Shown here: piece after piece, positions 55,343 through 64,000 of the stretch
Position numbering within the stretch: the first letter of the stretch is position 1
Layout of the letters: each line of letters opens with the position of its first letter
NCBI RefSeq assembly: GCF_016722785.1
Contig: NZ_JAEQNE010000005.1
Span: 310,001 to 374,000 of the forward strand
Direction of reading: 5' to 3'
Length of the DNA stretch: 64,000 nt
Source: Ramlibacter monticola
GTDB lineage: Bacteria; Pseudomonadota; Gammaproteobacteria; Burkholderiales; Burkholderiaceae_C
Position numbers and translations under genes: made by a program
Notes under the pieces: generated by a model
What the model saw: the letters and a program-made list of their open reading frames with translations, nothing else
Database searches by the model: none
What the model was told of the DNA's origin: nothing

Positions 55343-56122
55343 TCAGTGCGCCCGTTGCGCGGGCACCAGGCGCACCGGTCCGTACCAGGCCTGCGTGTGC
55401 GAATGCGTGTTGTCGCTGTCGGTCATGATCGCGATGCCGACCAGCGCACCGGGCTCCTCGCCGAACACGCGCAGGTAATCGGCGCGGATGTCGCGCTCGT
55501 AATCCAGCCAGCGGTTCAGCCGCTGCGGGCCCGATTCGACCACCAGCTTGCGGATGCGGTCGGTGCGCGGGCTGCGGATGACGCTGCCGGGTTCGCGATG
55601 GTTGCACCACACGTACATCAGCGTGGCGTACGGCATCTCCTCGCCGGTGAGCGCGCGGGCCAGTTCGGAAAGGGCGGCGTCGCGCGCCGAGAAGCGCGAG
55701 CGGTCGCCCTCGAAGGCGAGCACGATGCGCACCGGGGCGTCGTCGCGGTCGCGCAGCGCCAGGTCGGCCTGCTCGATCAGGCCGGGCACCTTCCAGGAGA
55801 AGCGCACGCGGCCCAGGTCGGCCGGCGCGATGCGGACCTGCTGGCGCAGCATGCTCGCCGAGCTCTCGGCCTGCACCGACATCGCATCGCGGCCGTCGAG
55901 GCGCGCATATTGGAAATGGGTGGCGGTCTTGCCGGGGAAGGTCTTGTGCACCCAGGGAGCGTCGGCCGCATCGGCGTGCAGCCCGGATTGCCCGGCCCAG
56001 GGCGAGCTCGCAGGGTCGGCGGCCTGCTGCGCGGGCGGCGACGCGCAGCCGGCCAGCAGGGCGGCGGCGCACAGGAGGGTGGCGCAGCGGCGGCGACGTC
56101 CGGAAAACAGCGGGGTGTCCAT
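55343..56122 (-). CDS. DUF3047-type lipoprotein
   Basis: A 259-residue protein with a lipobox, LLAGC (Cys near residue 26), after a basic start (MDTPLFSGRRRRC). The mature part matches the DUF3047 pattern from memory: WVHKTFPGKTATHFQYARLDGR, VRFSWKVPGLIEQADLALRDRDDAPVRIVLAFEGD, LMYVWCNHREPGSVI and IAIMTDSDNTHSHTQAWYG. It should be a periplasm-facing lipoprotein of unknown function. It lies after the porin 1 terminator and so needs its own promoter or read-through. Confidence 0.82.
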   Translation of the reverse strand: MDTPLFSGRRRRCATLLCAAALLAGCASPPAQQAADPASSPWAGQSGLHADAADAPWVHKTFPGKTATHFQYARLDGRDAMSVQAESSASMLRQQVRIAPADLGRVRFSWKVPGLIEQADLALRDRDDAPVRIVLAFEGDRSRFSARDAALSELARALTGEEMPYATLMYVWCNHREPGSVIRSPRTDRIRKLVVESGPQRLNRWLDYERDIRADYLRVFGEEPGALVGIAIMTDSDNTHSHTQAWYGPVRLVPAQRAH

Positions 56123-56132
56123 TGAGTGGAGG

Positions 56133-56157
56133 AAAAAAGCCGCCCGAGGGCGGCTTT
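56133..56157 (-). terminator. Rho-independent terminator of porin 1
   Basis: On the minus strand the stem GCCGCCC / GGGCGGC with a short loop is followed by TTTTTT (56138-56133). It lies 45 bases after the porin stop. The same design follows the other two porins. Confidence 0.85.
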
Positions 56158-56201
56158 CAAGTTTCTTTTCTTCTGCAGCGGCCTCGCGGCCGCTTCGAAG
56201 A

Positions 56202-57362
56202 TTAGAAGCTGTGGCGGATGCCCAGGTCGAAGCCAGTGGAGTTGTTGTTGGCAACAGCGCTGGAACCGTTCAGGGCGAAGGCCGAGCCGCCTTCGTTCTT
56301 CACGCGGGCCACGGTCGTGTAGATCGCGGTGCGCTTGGACAGGTTGTGCACGTAGCCCAGGGCCAGTTGCTTGGCTTCCGGCTCGGCGCCGCCGGCCAGC
56401 TCGATCTTGTAGGTCGAGTAGGCGATGCGGATTTCGCCGGCGCCGACCGGCACCAGGGCGCCGATCAGCCAGCCCTTGCCGTCGACTTCAGCGCTGGTGG
56501 CGCTGGTGTCACGGTTTTCCTGGCTGTAGTGGCCCATCAGCTTGGCCATGCCGAAGTCCCACTGGCCGCCGATGTTCCAGGTCGTGAAGTCGCCCGACGG
56601 GCCACCGGCCGCGCCGTTGACCGGCGTGGCGTCGTAGCGGGTCTTGGCATAGGAGATCGCCACGTTGAACGGGCCGGCGCCGTAGCCGATGCGACCGCCC
56701 CAGCCGGTGCCGTCCTTCTCGTTGGCGGCGTTGTTCTGGACGTTCTCACCCATCCAGTAGTTGACCTGGCCGTAGATGCCGCCCAGGTTGGCCGGCAGGA
56801 AGTAGCCGATGTCGTTGGAAGCGCGGACGATCACGCCACGGGTGCCGACCGGCACCAGCGCGTTGGCGGCCGTGCCCAGGCCGCCGGCAGGCGCCACCAG
56901 GGTCAGGGTCGTGCCCACGCCGTTCGTGCCGAACGGATCGAAAATCGTCAGGTTCCAGAAGGTCGGGGTGTAGTCGCGACCCAGGCGCACTTCGCCCCAG
57001 TTGCCGGACAGGCTGACCGTCGAACGGCGGTTGAACACCAGGCCGGCGCCGTCGTTGGGGGCCTGCAGGCCGTTCTGGTTGCCCACCGGGATGCGCTGGC
57101 CAGCGGTGCCGTCGTCGTTACCCAGGGAACCTTCCAGCCAGAAGGAAGCGGCCAGACCGCCACCCAGGTCTTCCGTGCCACGGAAGCCGATGCGCGAGCT
57201 GTTGTAGCCGGAGTTGGTCAGCTGCGTCTTGCTGGAGGCGCCGTCGGTGCCCTTGCCGTAGGCGATCGTCGCGTCGACGATACCGAACAGGGTGACCGAC
57301 GACTGTGCGGAGGCCGCACCTGCAGCGGCCATCACAGCCAGCGCAATCAGGGACTTTTTCAT
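56202..57362 (-). CDS. Gram-negative general porin 1
   Basis: A 386-residue trimeric-porin-type protein (Porin_4/OmpC-like) with signal MKKSLIALAVMAAAGAASAQ, start of barrel SSVTLFGIVDATIAYGKG, the conserved GFRGTEDLGGGLAASFWLEGSLG and RRSTVSLSGNWGEVRLGRDYTP, and the terminal GFDLGIRHSF ending in Phe. It forms a diffusion channel in the outer membrane. It differs from porins 2 and 3 mainly in exposed-loop segments such as MGENVQNNAANEKDGTGWG and SQENRDTSATSAEVDGKG. It has its own leader and terminator. Confidence 0.95.
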   Translation of the reverse strand: MKKSLIALAVMAAAGAASAQSSVTLFGIVDATIAYGKGTDGASSKTQLTNSGYNSSRIGFRGTEDLGGGLAASFWLEGSLGNDDGTAGQRIPVGNQNGLQAPNDGAGLVFNRRSTVSLSGNWGEVRLGRDYTPTFWNLTIFDPFGTNGVGTTLTLVAPAGGLGTAANALVPVGTRGVIVRASNDIGYFLPANLGGIYGQVNYWMGENVQNNAANEKDGTGWGGRIGYGAGPFNVAISYAKTRYDATPVNGAAGGPSGDFTTWNIGGQWDFGMAKLMGHYSQENRDTSATSAEVDGKGWLIGALVPVGAGEIRIAYSTYKIELAGGAEPEAKQLALGYVHNLSKRTAIYTTVARVKNEGGSAFALNGSSAVANNNSTGFDLGIRHSF

Positions 57363-57474
57363 TCAAGTTTCTCCAAGGTTAAACATGGGGCCCGGTTACG
57401 CATGAGGCGCGCATGCAGGTGCACGCCGCACTCCTACCGAACCCCGGCCAACCTCCACTTTGGGAGGTTGTTCT

Positions 57475-57502
57475 ATCCCGACAGAGCGCTCTTGCGGCGC
57501 AG
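57475..57502 (-). promoter_or_regulatory. Candidate promoter of porin 1 (conserved AGAGCGCTC core)
   Basis: The block that aligns with the porin 2 and 3 promoters: CTGCGC (57502-57497), a 16-base spacer containing AGAGCGCTCT, and CGGGAT (57480-57475) as a weak -10. It leaves a leader of about 105 bases containing the AACCTCC / GGAGGTT hairpin (57450-57470). Confidence 0.45.
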
Positions 57503-57510
57503 AGTTGGGC

Positions 57511-57538
57511 AAAAAAAGCCGCCACATGGGCGGCTTTT
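57511..57538 (-). terminator. Rho-independent terminator of porin 2
   Basis: On the minus strand GCCGCC-CATGT-GGCGGC is followed by seven T (57517-57511). It lies 45 bases after the porin 2 stop and directly upstream of the porin 1 promoter block. Confidence 0.85.
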
Positions 57539-57582
57539 CAAGTTTCTTGTTTTCTGCAGCGGCCTTGCGGCCGCTTCGAAAA

Positions 57583-58743
57583 TCAGAAGCTGTGGCGGAT
57601 GCCCAGGTCGAAGCCGGTGGAGGTGTTGTTCACGACCGCGGTGGAGCCGTTCAGGGCGAAGGCCGCGCCACCTTCGTTCTTCGCGCGGGCAATGGTCGTG
57701 TAGAGCGCAGTGCGCTTGGACAGGTTGTGCACGTAGCCCAGGGCAAACTGCTTGGCTTCCGGCTCGGCGCCGCCGACCAGCTCGATCTTGTAGGTCGAGT
57801 AGGAAGCACGGATTTCGCCGGCGCCGACCGGCACCAGGGCGCCGATCAGCCAGCCCTTGCCCTTGGCCTCGGCACTGGTGACGCTGGCATCACGCTTTTC
57901 GGCGGAGTAGTGGCCCATCAGCTTGGCCATGCCGAAGTCCCACTGGCCGCCGATGTTCCAGGTCGTGAAGTCACCCGACGGGCCACCGGCCGCGCCGTTG
58001 ACCGGGGTGGCGTCGTACTTGGTCTGGGCGTAAGCGGCAGCCACGTTGAACGGGCCGGCGCCGTAGCCGATGCGACCACCCCAGCCACTGCCGTCCTTTT
58101 CGTTGGCGGCGTTGTTCTGGACGTTCTCGCCCATCCAGTAGTTGATCTGGCCGTAGATGCCGCCCAGGTTGGCCGGCAGGAAGTAGCCGATGTCGTTGGA
58201 AGCGCGGACGATCACGCCACGGGTGCCCACCGGCACCAGCGCGTTGGCCGCAACGCCCAGACCGCCCGCGGGGGCAACCAGGGTCAGGGTGGTGCCGACG
58301 CCGTTCGTGCCGAACGGATCGAAAATCGTCAGGTTCCAGAAGGTCGGGGTGTAGTCACGACCCAGGCGCACTTCGCCCCAGTTGCCGGACAGGCTGACCG
58401 TGGAACGGCGGTTGAACACCAGGCCGGCGCCGTCGTTGGGGGCCTGCAGGCCGTTCTGGTTGCCCACCGGGATGCGCTGGCCAGCGGTGCCGTCGTCGTT
58501 ACCCAGGGAACCTTCCAGCCAGAAGGAAGCGGCCAGGCCGCCACCCAGGTCTTCCGTGCCACGGAAGCCGAGGCGCGAGCTGTTGTAGCCGGAGTTGGTC
58601 AGCTGCGTCTTGCTGGAGGCGCCGTCGGTGCCCTTGCCGTAGGCGATCGTCGCGTCAACGATGCCGAACACGGTGACCGACGACTGGGCGGAGGCCGCAC
58701 CCGCAGCGGCCATCACGGCCAGCGCAATCAGGGACTTTTTCAT
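57583..58743 (-). CDS. Gram-negative general porin 2
   Basis: A 386-residue porin almost identical to porin 1 through most of its length, with the same signal peptide and the same C-terminal GFDLGIRHSF. Differences cluster in loop segments such as YAQTKYDATPVNG, SAEKRDASVTSAEAKGKG and FALGYVHNLSKRTALYTTIARAKNEGG. The start at 58743 is the ATG of MKKSLIAL; an in-frame ATG five codons upstream is unlikely. Recent tandem duplication or gene conversion would explain the similarity. Confidence 0.95.
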   Translation of the reverse strand: MKKSLIALAVMAAAGAASAQSSVTVFGIVDATIAYGKGTDGASSKTQLTNSGYNSSRLGFRGTEDLGGGLAASFWLEGSLGNDDGTAGQRIPVGNQNGLQAPNDGAGLVFNRRSTVSLSGNWGEVRLGRDYTPTFWNLTIFDPFGTNGVGTTLTLVAPAGGLGVAANALVPVGTRGVIVRASNDIGYFLPANLGGIYGQINYWMGENVQNNAANEKDGSGWGGRIGYGAGPFNVAAAYAQTKYDATPVNGAAGGPSGDFTTWNIGGQWDFGMAKLMGHYSAEKRDASVTSAEAKGKGWLIGALVPVGAGEIRASYSTYKIELVGGAEPEAKQFALGYVHNLSKRTALYTTIARAKNEGGAAFALNGSTAVVNNTSTGFDLGIRHSF

Positions 58744-58857
58744 TGCAAGTTTCTCCAAGGTTAAACGAGGGCTCCGGTACGTATGGGGCGCTCATCCAAG
58801 CACGTGGCGCATTCCCACCGGATCCCCGGGCCAACCTCCTTTTGGGAAGTTGCTGCT

Positions 58858-58886
58858 ATTCCACCAGAGCGCTTTTTGCCGCGCAA
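58858..58886 (-). promoter_or_regulatory. Candidate promoter of porin 2
   Basis: TTGCGC (58886-58881), a 17-base spacer with AAAAAGCGCTCTGG, and TGGAAT (58863-58858). The block is nearly identical to the one upstream of porin 3. The predicted leader is about 108 bases. Confidence 0.55.
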
Positions 58887-59108
58887 AGTAATTCGCCCTG
58901 CGGACGAGGTTTCGTTGCAGTCCGACAACAGGATTGCCATGGTCGAGTGGACCGTACACAACAATTTTGTGGTTTTTCCGCATCGCAGATGCTGGCGCGC
59001 CGTGAAATCTTCGGGGGCCCCCACGCCAGTGGGGGGCACATCCCGGCAGATGGCCCGCCGCATCCTCGGCGCCACAACCAGGGGATCGATGACCATGCGG
59101 CGCAACGG
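58887..59108. other. Non-coding stretch between porin 3 terminator and porin 2 promoter
   Basis: Together with the porin 2 leader this makes a gene-free stretch of 437 bases (58744-59180). I see no protein-like frame. A GC-rich inverted repeat, GCCCCC / GGGGGGC (about 59017-59038), is the only notable structure. The rest is unassigned upstream DNA that may carry regulatory sites. Confidence 0.5.
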
Positions 59109-59137
59109 AAAAAAGGGCCGCCCTTCGGCGGCCCTTT
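59109..59137 (-). terminator. Rho-independent terminator of porin 3
   Basis: On the minus strand GGGCCGCC-GAAG-GGCGGCCC is followed by TTTTTT (59114-59109). It lies 44 bases after the porin 3 stop. Confidence 0.85.
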
Positions 59138-59180
59138 CAAGTTTCTTTTCTTCCGTGGCGGCCTTCGGGCCGCTTCGAAA

Positions 59181-60353
59181 TCAGAAGCTGTGGCGGATGC
59201 CCAGGTCGAAGCCGGTCGAGTTGTTGTTGACGACAGCTTGGGCGCCGTTCAGGGCGAAGGCCGAGCCGCCCTCGTTCTTCACGCGGGCCACGGTCGTGTA
59301 GAGCGCGGTGCGCTTGGACAGGTTGTGCACGTAACCCAGGGCGAGCTGCTGGGCCTTCGGCTCGGCACCGCTGGCCAACTCGATCTTGTACTCCGAGAAG
59401 GCGGCGCGGATCTCGCCGGCGCCCACCGGCACCAGGGCACCGAGCAGCCAGCCCTTGCCGTCGGTGTCGCCGTTGAATGCGCTGTTGCCGCGCTTGTCGG
59501 CGGTGTAGTGGCCCATCACCTTGGCCATGCCGAAGTCCCACTGGCCGCCGATGTTCCAGGTCGTGAAGTCACCCGTCGGGCCGCCGAACACACCGTTCAC
59601 GGCCGTCACGTCGTACTTGGTCTTCGCCCAGGCAGCAGCCACGTTGAACGGACCGGCGCCGTAGCCGACGCGAACGCCACCGCCGGTGCCGTCGTTCTTG
59701 CTGGAGACTCCGCTGACGTTGGCGTTCCTGAGGTTCTCACCCATCCAGTAGTTGATCTGGCCGTAGATGCCGCCCAGGTTGGCCGGCAGGAAGTAGCCGA
59801 TGTCGTTGGAAGCGCGGACGATCACGCCACGGGTGCCCACCGGCACCAGCGCGTTGGCGGCAACGCCCAGGCCGCCGGCCGGAGCGACCAGGGTCAGGGT
59901 CGTGCCCGTGCCATTCGTGCCGAACGGATCGAAGATGGTCAGGTTCCAGAAGGTCGGGGTGTAGTCGCGACCCATGCGAATTTCGCCCCAGTTGCCGGAC
60001 AGGCTGACCGTCGAACGGCGGTTGAACACCAGACCGGCGCCGTCGTTGGGGGCCTGCAGGCCGTTCTGGTTGCCCACCGGGATGCGCTGGCCAGCGGTGC
60101 CGTCGTCGTTGCCCAGGGAGCCTTCCAGCCAGAAGGAAGCGGCCAGTCCGCCACCGAGGTCTTCCGTGCCACGGAAGCCGATGCGCGAACTGTTGTAGCC
60201 GGAGTTGGTCAGTTGCGTCTTGCTGGCAGCGCCGTCGCTGCCCTTGCCGTAGGCGATCGTCGCGTCGACGATGCCGAACAGGGTGACCGAGGACTGTGCG
60301 GAGGCCGCACCTGCGGCAGCCATCACGGCCAGCGCAATCAGTGACTTTTTCAT
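59181..60353 (-). CDS. Gram-negative general porin 3
   Basis: A 390-residue paralogue of porins 1 and 2. The first 190 residues are nearly the same; the central loops differ most (MGENLRNANVSGVSSKNDG, WAKTKYDVTAVNGVFGGPTG, TADKRGNSAFNGDTDGKG) and the protein is four residues longer. The start at 60353 is the ATG of MKKSLIAL. It is the most divergent of the three and may have a different solute preference. Confidence 0.95.
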   Translation of the reverse strand: MKKSLIALAVMAAAGAASAQSSVTLFGIVDATIAYGKGSDGAASKTQLTNSGYNSSRIGFRGTEDLGGGLAASFWLEGSLGNDDGTAGQRIPVGNQNGLQAPNDGAGLVFNRRSTVSLSGNWGEIRMGRDYTPTFWNLTIFDPFGTNGTGTTLTLVAPAGGLGVAANALVPVGTRGVIVRASNDIGYFLPANLGGIYGQINYWMGENLRNANVSGVSSKNDGTGGGVRVGYGAGPFNVAAAWAKTKYDVTAVNGVFGGPTGDFTTWNIGGQWDFGMAKVMGHYTADKRGNSAFNGDTDGKGWLLGALVPVGAGEIRAAFSEYKIELASGAEPKAQQLALGYVHNLSKRTALYTTVARVKNEGGSAFALNGAQAVVNNNSTGFDLGIRHSF

Positions 60354-60456
60354 GCAAGTTTCTCCAAGGTTAAGAAAGGGCTGCGTTACGCATGAAGCAC
60401 GCTCCCAGGCACGTCGCGCACTCCACCGGTCCCCTCCTCTTGGGACTTTTTTTGCC

Positions 60457-60485
60457 ATTCCACCAGAGCGCTTTTTGCACCGCAA
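60457..60485 (-). promoter_or_regulatory. Candidate promoter of porin 3
   Basis: TTGCGG (60485-60480), a 17-base spacer containing AAAAAGCGCTCTGG, and TGGAAT (60462-60457). The predicted leader is about 97 bases. The remaining 60486-60660, up to coq7, holds no other gene that I can support; it must carry the coq7 promoter. Confidence 0.55.
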
Positions 60486-60660
60486 AGCAATTTGCGGCAC
60501 AAGCCACGTTCCGTTGCAGACTGGCAACGCGACCGGTTCGGTCGAGTGGGATCGGCGCAACGAATTTGTCGTTTCGCCGCACTTCGGAGCGGGTCCGCCG
60601 GGGCATTTCCATGGGTGCAAAGGCCTCGCCACGAGGCCGGTGGCCGCCTAAACTCCAGCC

Positions 60661-61281
60661 ATGATCGATCGCATCCTCGGCGCCGCCGACCAGGCGCTGC
60701 GCACCCTCTTTGCCACGCCGCGCAGCACGCGGCCGTGCCCCGTCGTGCCCGCAGAAGCCACCCACCTCGGCGCCCAGGAAAAGCAGCACGCGGCCGCCCT
60801 GATGCGCGTGAACCACGTCGGCGAGATCTGCGCCCAGGCGCTCTACACCGCGCAGGCGCTGGCCACGCGCAACGAGGGGCTGCGCGTGCAACTGGAACAG
60901 GCCGCCCGGGAGGAGACGGACCATCTGGCATGGACGAAAGCGCGCCTCGACGAACTCGGCGCGCGCCCGTCGGTCCTCAACCCCTTCTGGTACGCGGGCG
61001 CCTTCACGTTCGGGCTCGTCGCCGCGCGCATGGGCGACCCGGTGAGCCTGGGGTTCGTGGTCGAGACGGAAAGGCAGGTCGAGGCGCACCTGCAGGGCCA
61101 CCTCGATCGACTGCCCGCGGCCGACCACGCCTCGCGCGCCATCGTGGCGCAGATGAAGGACGACGAGGCCGCCCATGCGAACCTCGCGCTGCACGCCGGC
61201 GGCGTGGAACTGCCGGCGCCGGTGAAGATGGCCATGCGGGCGGCGGCGCGCGTCATGACCACCACCGCGCACTACATCTAG
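60661..61281 (+). CDS. coq7: Demethoxyubiquinone hydroxylase Coq7 (di-iron type)
   Basis: A 206-residue di-iron monooxygenase for a late hydroxylation in ubiquinone synthesis, used by many betaproteobacteria instead of UbiF. The iron ligands are in [43 protein letters not shown] and [14 protein letters not shown], giving the paired E/EXXH pattern. It ends in a helix near [17 protein letters not shown]. It overlaps the convergent OsmC gene by 4 bases. Confidence 0.94.
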   Translation: MIDRILGAADQALRTLFATPRSTRPCPVVPAEATHLGAQEKQHAAALMRVNHVGEICAQALYTAQALATRNEGLRVQLEQAAREETDHLAWTKARLDELGARPSVLNPFWYAGAFTFGLVAARMGDPVSLGFVVETERQVEAHLQGHLDRLPAADHASRAIVAQMKDDEAAHANLALHAGGVELPAPVKMAMRAAARVMTTTAHYI

Positions 61282-61745
61282 CCCGCGGCGCCCTCCCCGT
61301 CTTCGAGGAGGTCGAAGCTGGTCGTCATTTCCGCCGTCTTCGCGAGCATCGCGCTCGCGGAGCAGTACTTCTCGTGGCTCATCGCGATCGCCCGCTCCAC
61401 GGCGGCGGCAGGCAGCTTGCGCCCGCGCACGGTGAAGTGCATGTGGATCTTCGTGAACACCTTCGGGTCGGTGGCGGCGCGCTCCGCGCTCAGCTTCACC
61501 GAGCAGCCGCGCACGTCGTGGCGTCCGCGCTTGAGGATCAAGACCACGTCGTAGGCGGTGCAGCCGCCGGTGCCGGCAAGCACCGTCTCCATCGGCCGCG
61601 GAGCGAGGTTGAGCCCGCCGTTCTCCGGCCGCGCCTCGTCCGGCGCGCCGTCCATCACCAGCACGTGGCCGGTGCCGGTCTCGGCCAGAAAACCCATCCC
61701 CGAACGTGCGCCGGCGGCCCCGGTCCACGTCACTGTGCATTCCAT
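61278..61745 (-). CDS. OsmC-family protein
   Basis: A 155-residue OsmC/YhfA-type protein. The features are [38 protein letters not shown] (first cysteine near residue 64) and [19 protein letters not shown] (second cysteine). Members of this subgroup are thiol-dependent peroxidases or of unknown role. The start at 61745 (MECTVTWTG) fits the fold. It differs clearly from the Ohr encoded at 5044. Confidence 0.9.
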   Translation of the reverse strand: MECTVTWTGAAGARSGMGFLAETGTGHVLVMDGAPDEARPENGGLNLAPRPMETVLAGTGGCTAYDVVLILKRGRHDVRGCSVKLSAERAATDPKVFTKIHMHFTVRGRKLPAAAVERAIAMSHEKYCSASAMLAKTAEMTTSFDLLEDGEGAAG

Positions 61746-61838
61746 CGCTGATTCCTTGCTCTGATGCGGCCCTGTTGGGCGCAGGCTACGTAGTGGTGCG
61801 TAAGGCGGCGTTCTTGTGCATTGCAGCAATCAACCCGC

Positions 61839-61844
61839 TATACT
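61839..61844 (+). promoter_or_regulatory. -10 element of the leader/small RNA upstream of ilvA
   Basis: TATACT is a good -10. A TTGTGC at 61814-61819 could be the -35, but with a long 19-base spacer. Transcription would start near 61851. Confidence 0.5.
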
Positions 61845-61850
61845 GCGTCC

Positions 61851-61972
61851 AGAGCATAGCGATTCCGCTAAGCACCGCCGAACGGGCCCAGCCCGGTGGC
61901 GCAACGGTTGTCTCCTCCACCTCCTCCTTTGGTGGATTTAGCCCCCGGATCGCAAGGTCCAGGGGCTTTTTT
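61851..61972 (+). ncRNA. Candidate small RNA or terminated leader with CCUCC loop
   Basis: About 122 bases run from a TATACT promoter to a strong terminator, in the 276-base gap before ilvA. Predicted hairpins are CGGGC/GCCCG (61883-61895), TCCACC/GGTGGA with loop TCCTCCTTT (61916-61936), and the terminator at 61940. The exposed CCTCC resembles the anti-Shine-Dalgarno loops of several trans-acting RNAs. No start codon opens a plausible leader peptide. It could be an independent sRNA or a premature-termination leader of ilvA. Confidence 0.5.
61940..61972 (+). terminator. Strong Rho-independent terminator or attenuator upstream of ilvA
   Basis: An 11-bp stem with one mismatch (AGCCCC-C-GGATC against GGTCC-A-GGGGCT), a GCAA tetraloop and six T (61967-61972). 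It lies 49 bases before the ilvA ATG on the same strand. Confidence 0.85.
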
Positions 61973-62021
61973 CTGTTCCTTGTGCGGTGGCTCGGCCGTG
62001 GGCCGCCTATCATTCGCCGCC

Positions 62022-63593
<1,572 letters not shown>

Positions 63594-63602
63594 CATCGGT
63601 GG

Positions 63603-64000
63603 ATGCGCGGCCTGCGTGGCACCCTGAACGACTTCGTGCGCCAGTTCGCGCTGGCGCTGCAGCGCGCCACCCGGTTGCAGGCCGCCTCGGCCCCCGCCGG
63701 CCCGGAGGACGACCCCATGCGCACCAGCGCGCGCCACCTCCCCGGGGCCGGCGCGGTGGTGGGCCTGCTGTCGGCCTTCGTCTTCGCGGTGGTGGCCCTG
63801 CTGCTGCAGGCCAATCCCGCCGGGCCCGCGGTCGCCGCGCTGGCGAGCCTCCTGGCCGTGCTGGTGCTCACCGGGGCCGCCCAGGAGAGCGAGGTGTTCC
63901 GGCTGGCCGAACGAATGGCGCAAGGCGCCGCGGAAGGCGGCGGCACCGGCCTGGGCACGATCGCTCTGGTCCTGCTGCTGGCCGGGCGCATCGTCACCGT
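63603..64000 (+). CDS. CobS-like membrane protein, N-terminal part (cut by window edge)
   Basis: The frame from ATG 63603 runs to the window edge (132 residues). The layout resembles adenosylcobinamide-GDP ribazoletransferase: a short N-terminus with LNDFVRQFALALQRATRL, then TSARHLPGAGAVVGLLSAFVFAVVALLL and a second span ending LVLTGAAQESEVFRLAERM. In functional CobS the place after the second span holds the acidic HEDGLAD motif; here it reads QESEVFRLAE. It may be a divergent or repurposed CobS-like protein. It begins 9 bases after ilvA. Confidence 0.5.
   Translation, partial: MRGLRGTLNDFVRQFALALQRATRLQAASAPAGPEDDPMRTSARHLPGAGAVVGLLSAFVFAVVALLLQANPAGPAVAALASLLAVLVLTGAAQESEVFRLAERMAQGAAEGGGTGLGTIALVLLLAGRIVT

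Noticed and set aside
61903-61941. A frame in the ilvA leader reading Leu-Leu-His-Leu-Leu-Leu-Trp-Trp-Ile-stop, like an attenuation leader peptide
   Set aside because: No ATG, GTG or TTG opens this frame between the promoter and the Leu codons, and there is no ribosome site. The codons arise from the CCTCC-rich loop sequence.
61896-62021. N-terminal extension of IlvA with a pentaproline run (GTG 61896 onward)
   Set aside because: The extension crosses the terminator hairpin and is not protein-like; the family N-terminus starts at ATG 62022.

Overview
The window is a GC-rich (roughly 70% by eye), densely coded chromosomal segment. Tripartite-type Bug solute receptors, tandem 'MKKSLIALAV' Gram-negative porins, coq7, a divergent zwf/hexR locus and Fur-, FNR- and HexR-like sites point to a betaproteobacterium of the Burkholderiales, most likely Comamonadaceae (Ramlibacter/Variovorax-like). 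The genus is an inference. No rRNA, tRNA, IS element, prophage or CRISPR array was seen.

Layout. 0-12 kb: end of AMP nucleosidase, phosphatidylserine decarboxylase, a NodIJ-type ABC exporter split by a large inverted repeat, a GMC oxidoreductase, ohr, the SrkA kinase, a fumarylacetoacetate-hydrolase-family enzyme divergent from two Bug receptors and a signal-less binding protein, then htpG behind a sigma-32-type promoter. 12.5-14.5 kb: an iron operon (cupredoxin, FTR1 permease, unknown beta-barrel-like protein) with a Fur-like box inside its promoter. 14.6-18 kb: a four-subunit quinol:fumarate reductase, frdABCD, preceded by an FNR-type site.

18-37.3 kb: one unidirectional, almost gapless series of 25 flagellar genes from fliQ to fliA, nearly all joined by 1-4 base stop/start overlaps. 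It encodes export gate, MS ring, C ring, rod, P and L rings and hook. It has no flagellin, cap, hook-filament junction, stator, flgM, flgN, flgJ or fliL gene. FliG (180 aa), FliM, FliF, FlgD and the FliK-position protein are short, and FlgH lacks a lipobox.

37.4-48.5 kb: a lone receiver protein, an old-yellow-enzyme reductase, then a carbohydrate locus. A binding-protein ABC importer of the Fbp/Afu type is in one operon with transaldolase and phosphoglucose isomerase. It is divergent from zwf and hexR across an 89-bp gap with two HexR-like palindromes. This suggests uptake of sugar phosphates straight into the pentose-phosphate/Entner-Doudoroff pathways.

48.5-64 kb: a peptide-type ABC operon with an embedded M20 amidohydrolase, a DUF3047-type lipoprotein, three tandem porins each with a matching leader and terminator, coq7, an OsmC protein, a candidate small RNA with a CCUCC loop and a strong terminator, ilvA, and the start of a CobS-like membrane protein cut by the window edge.
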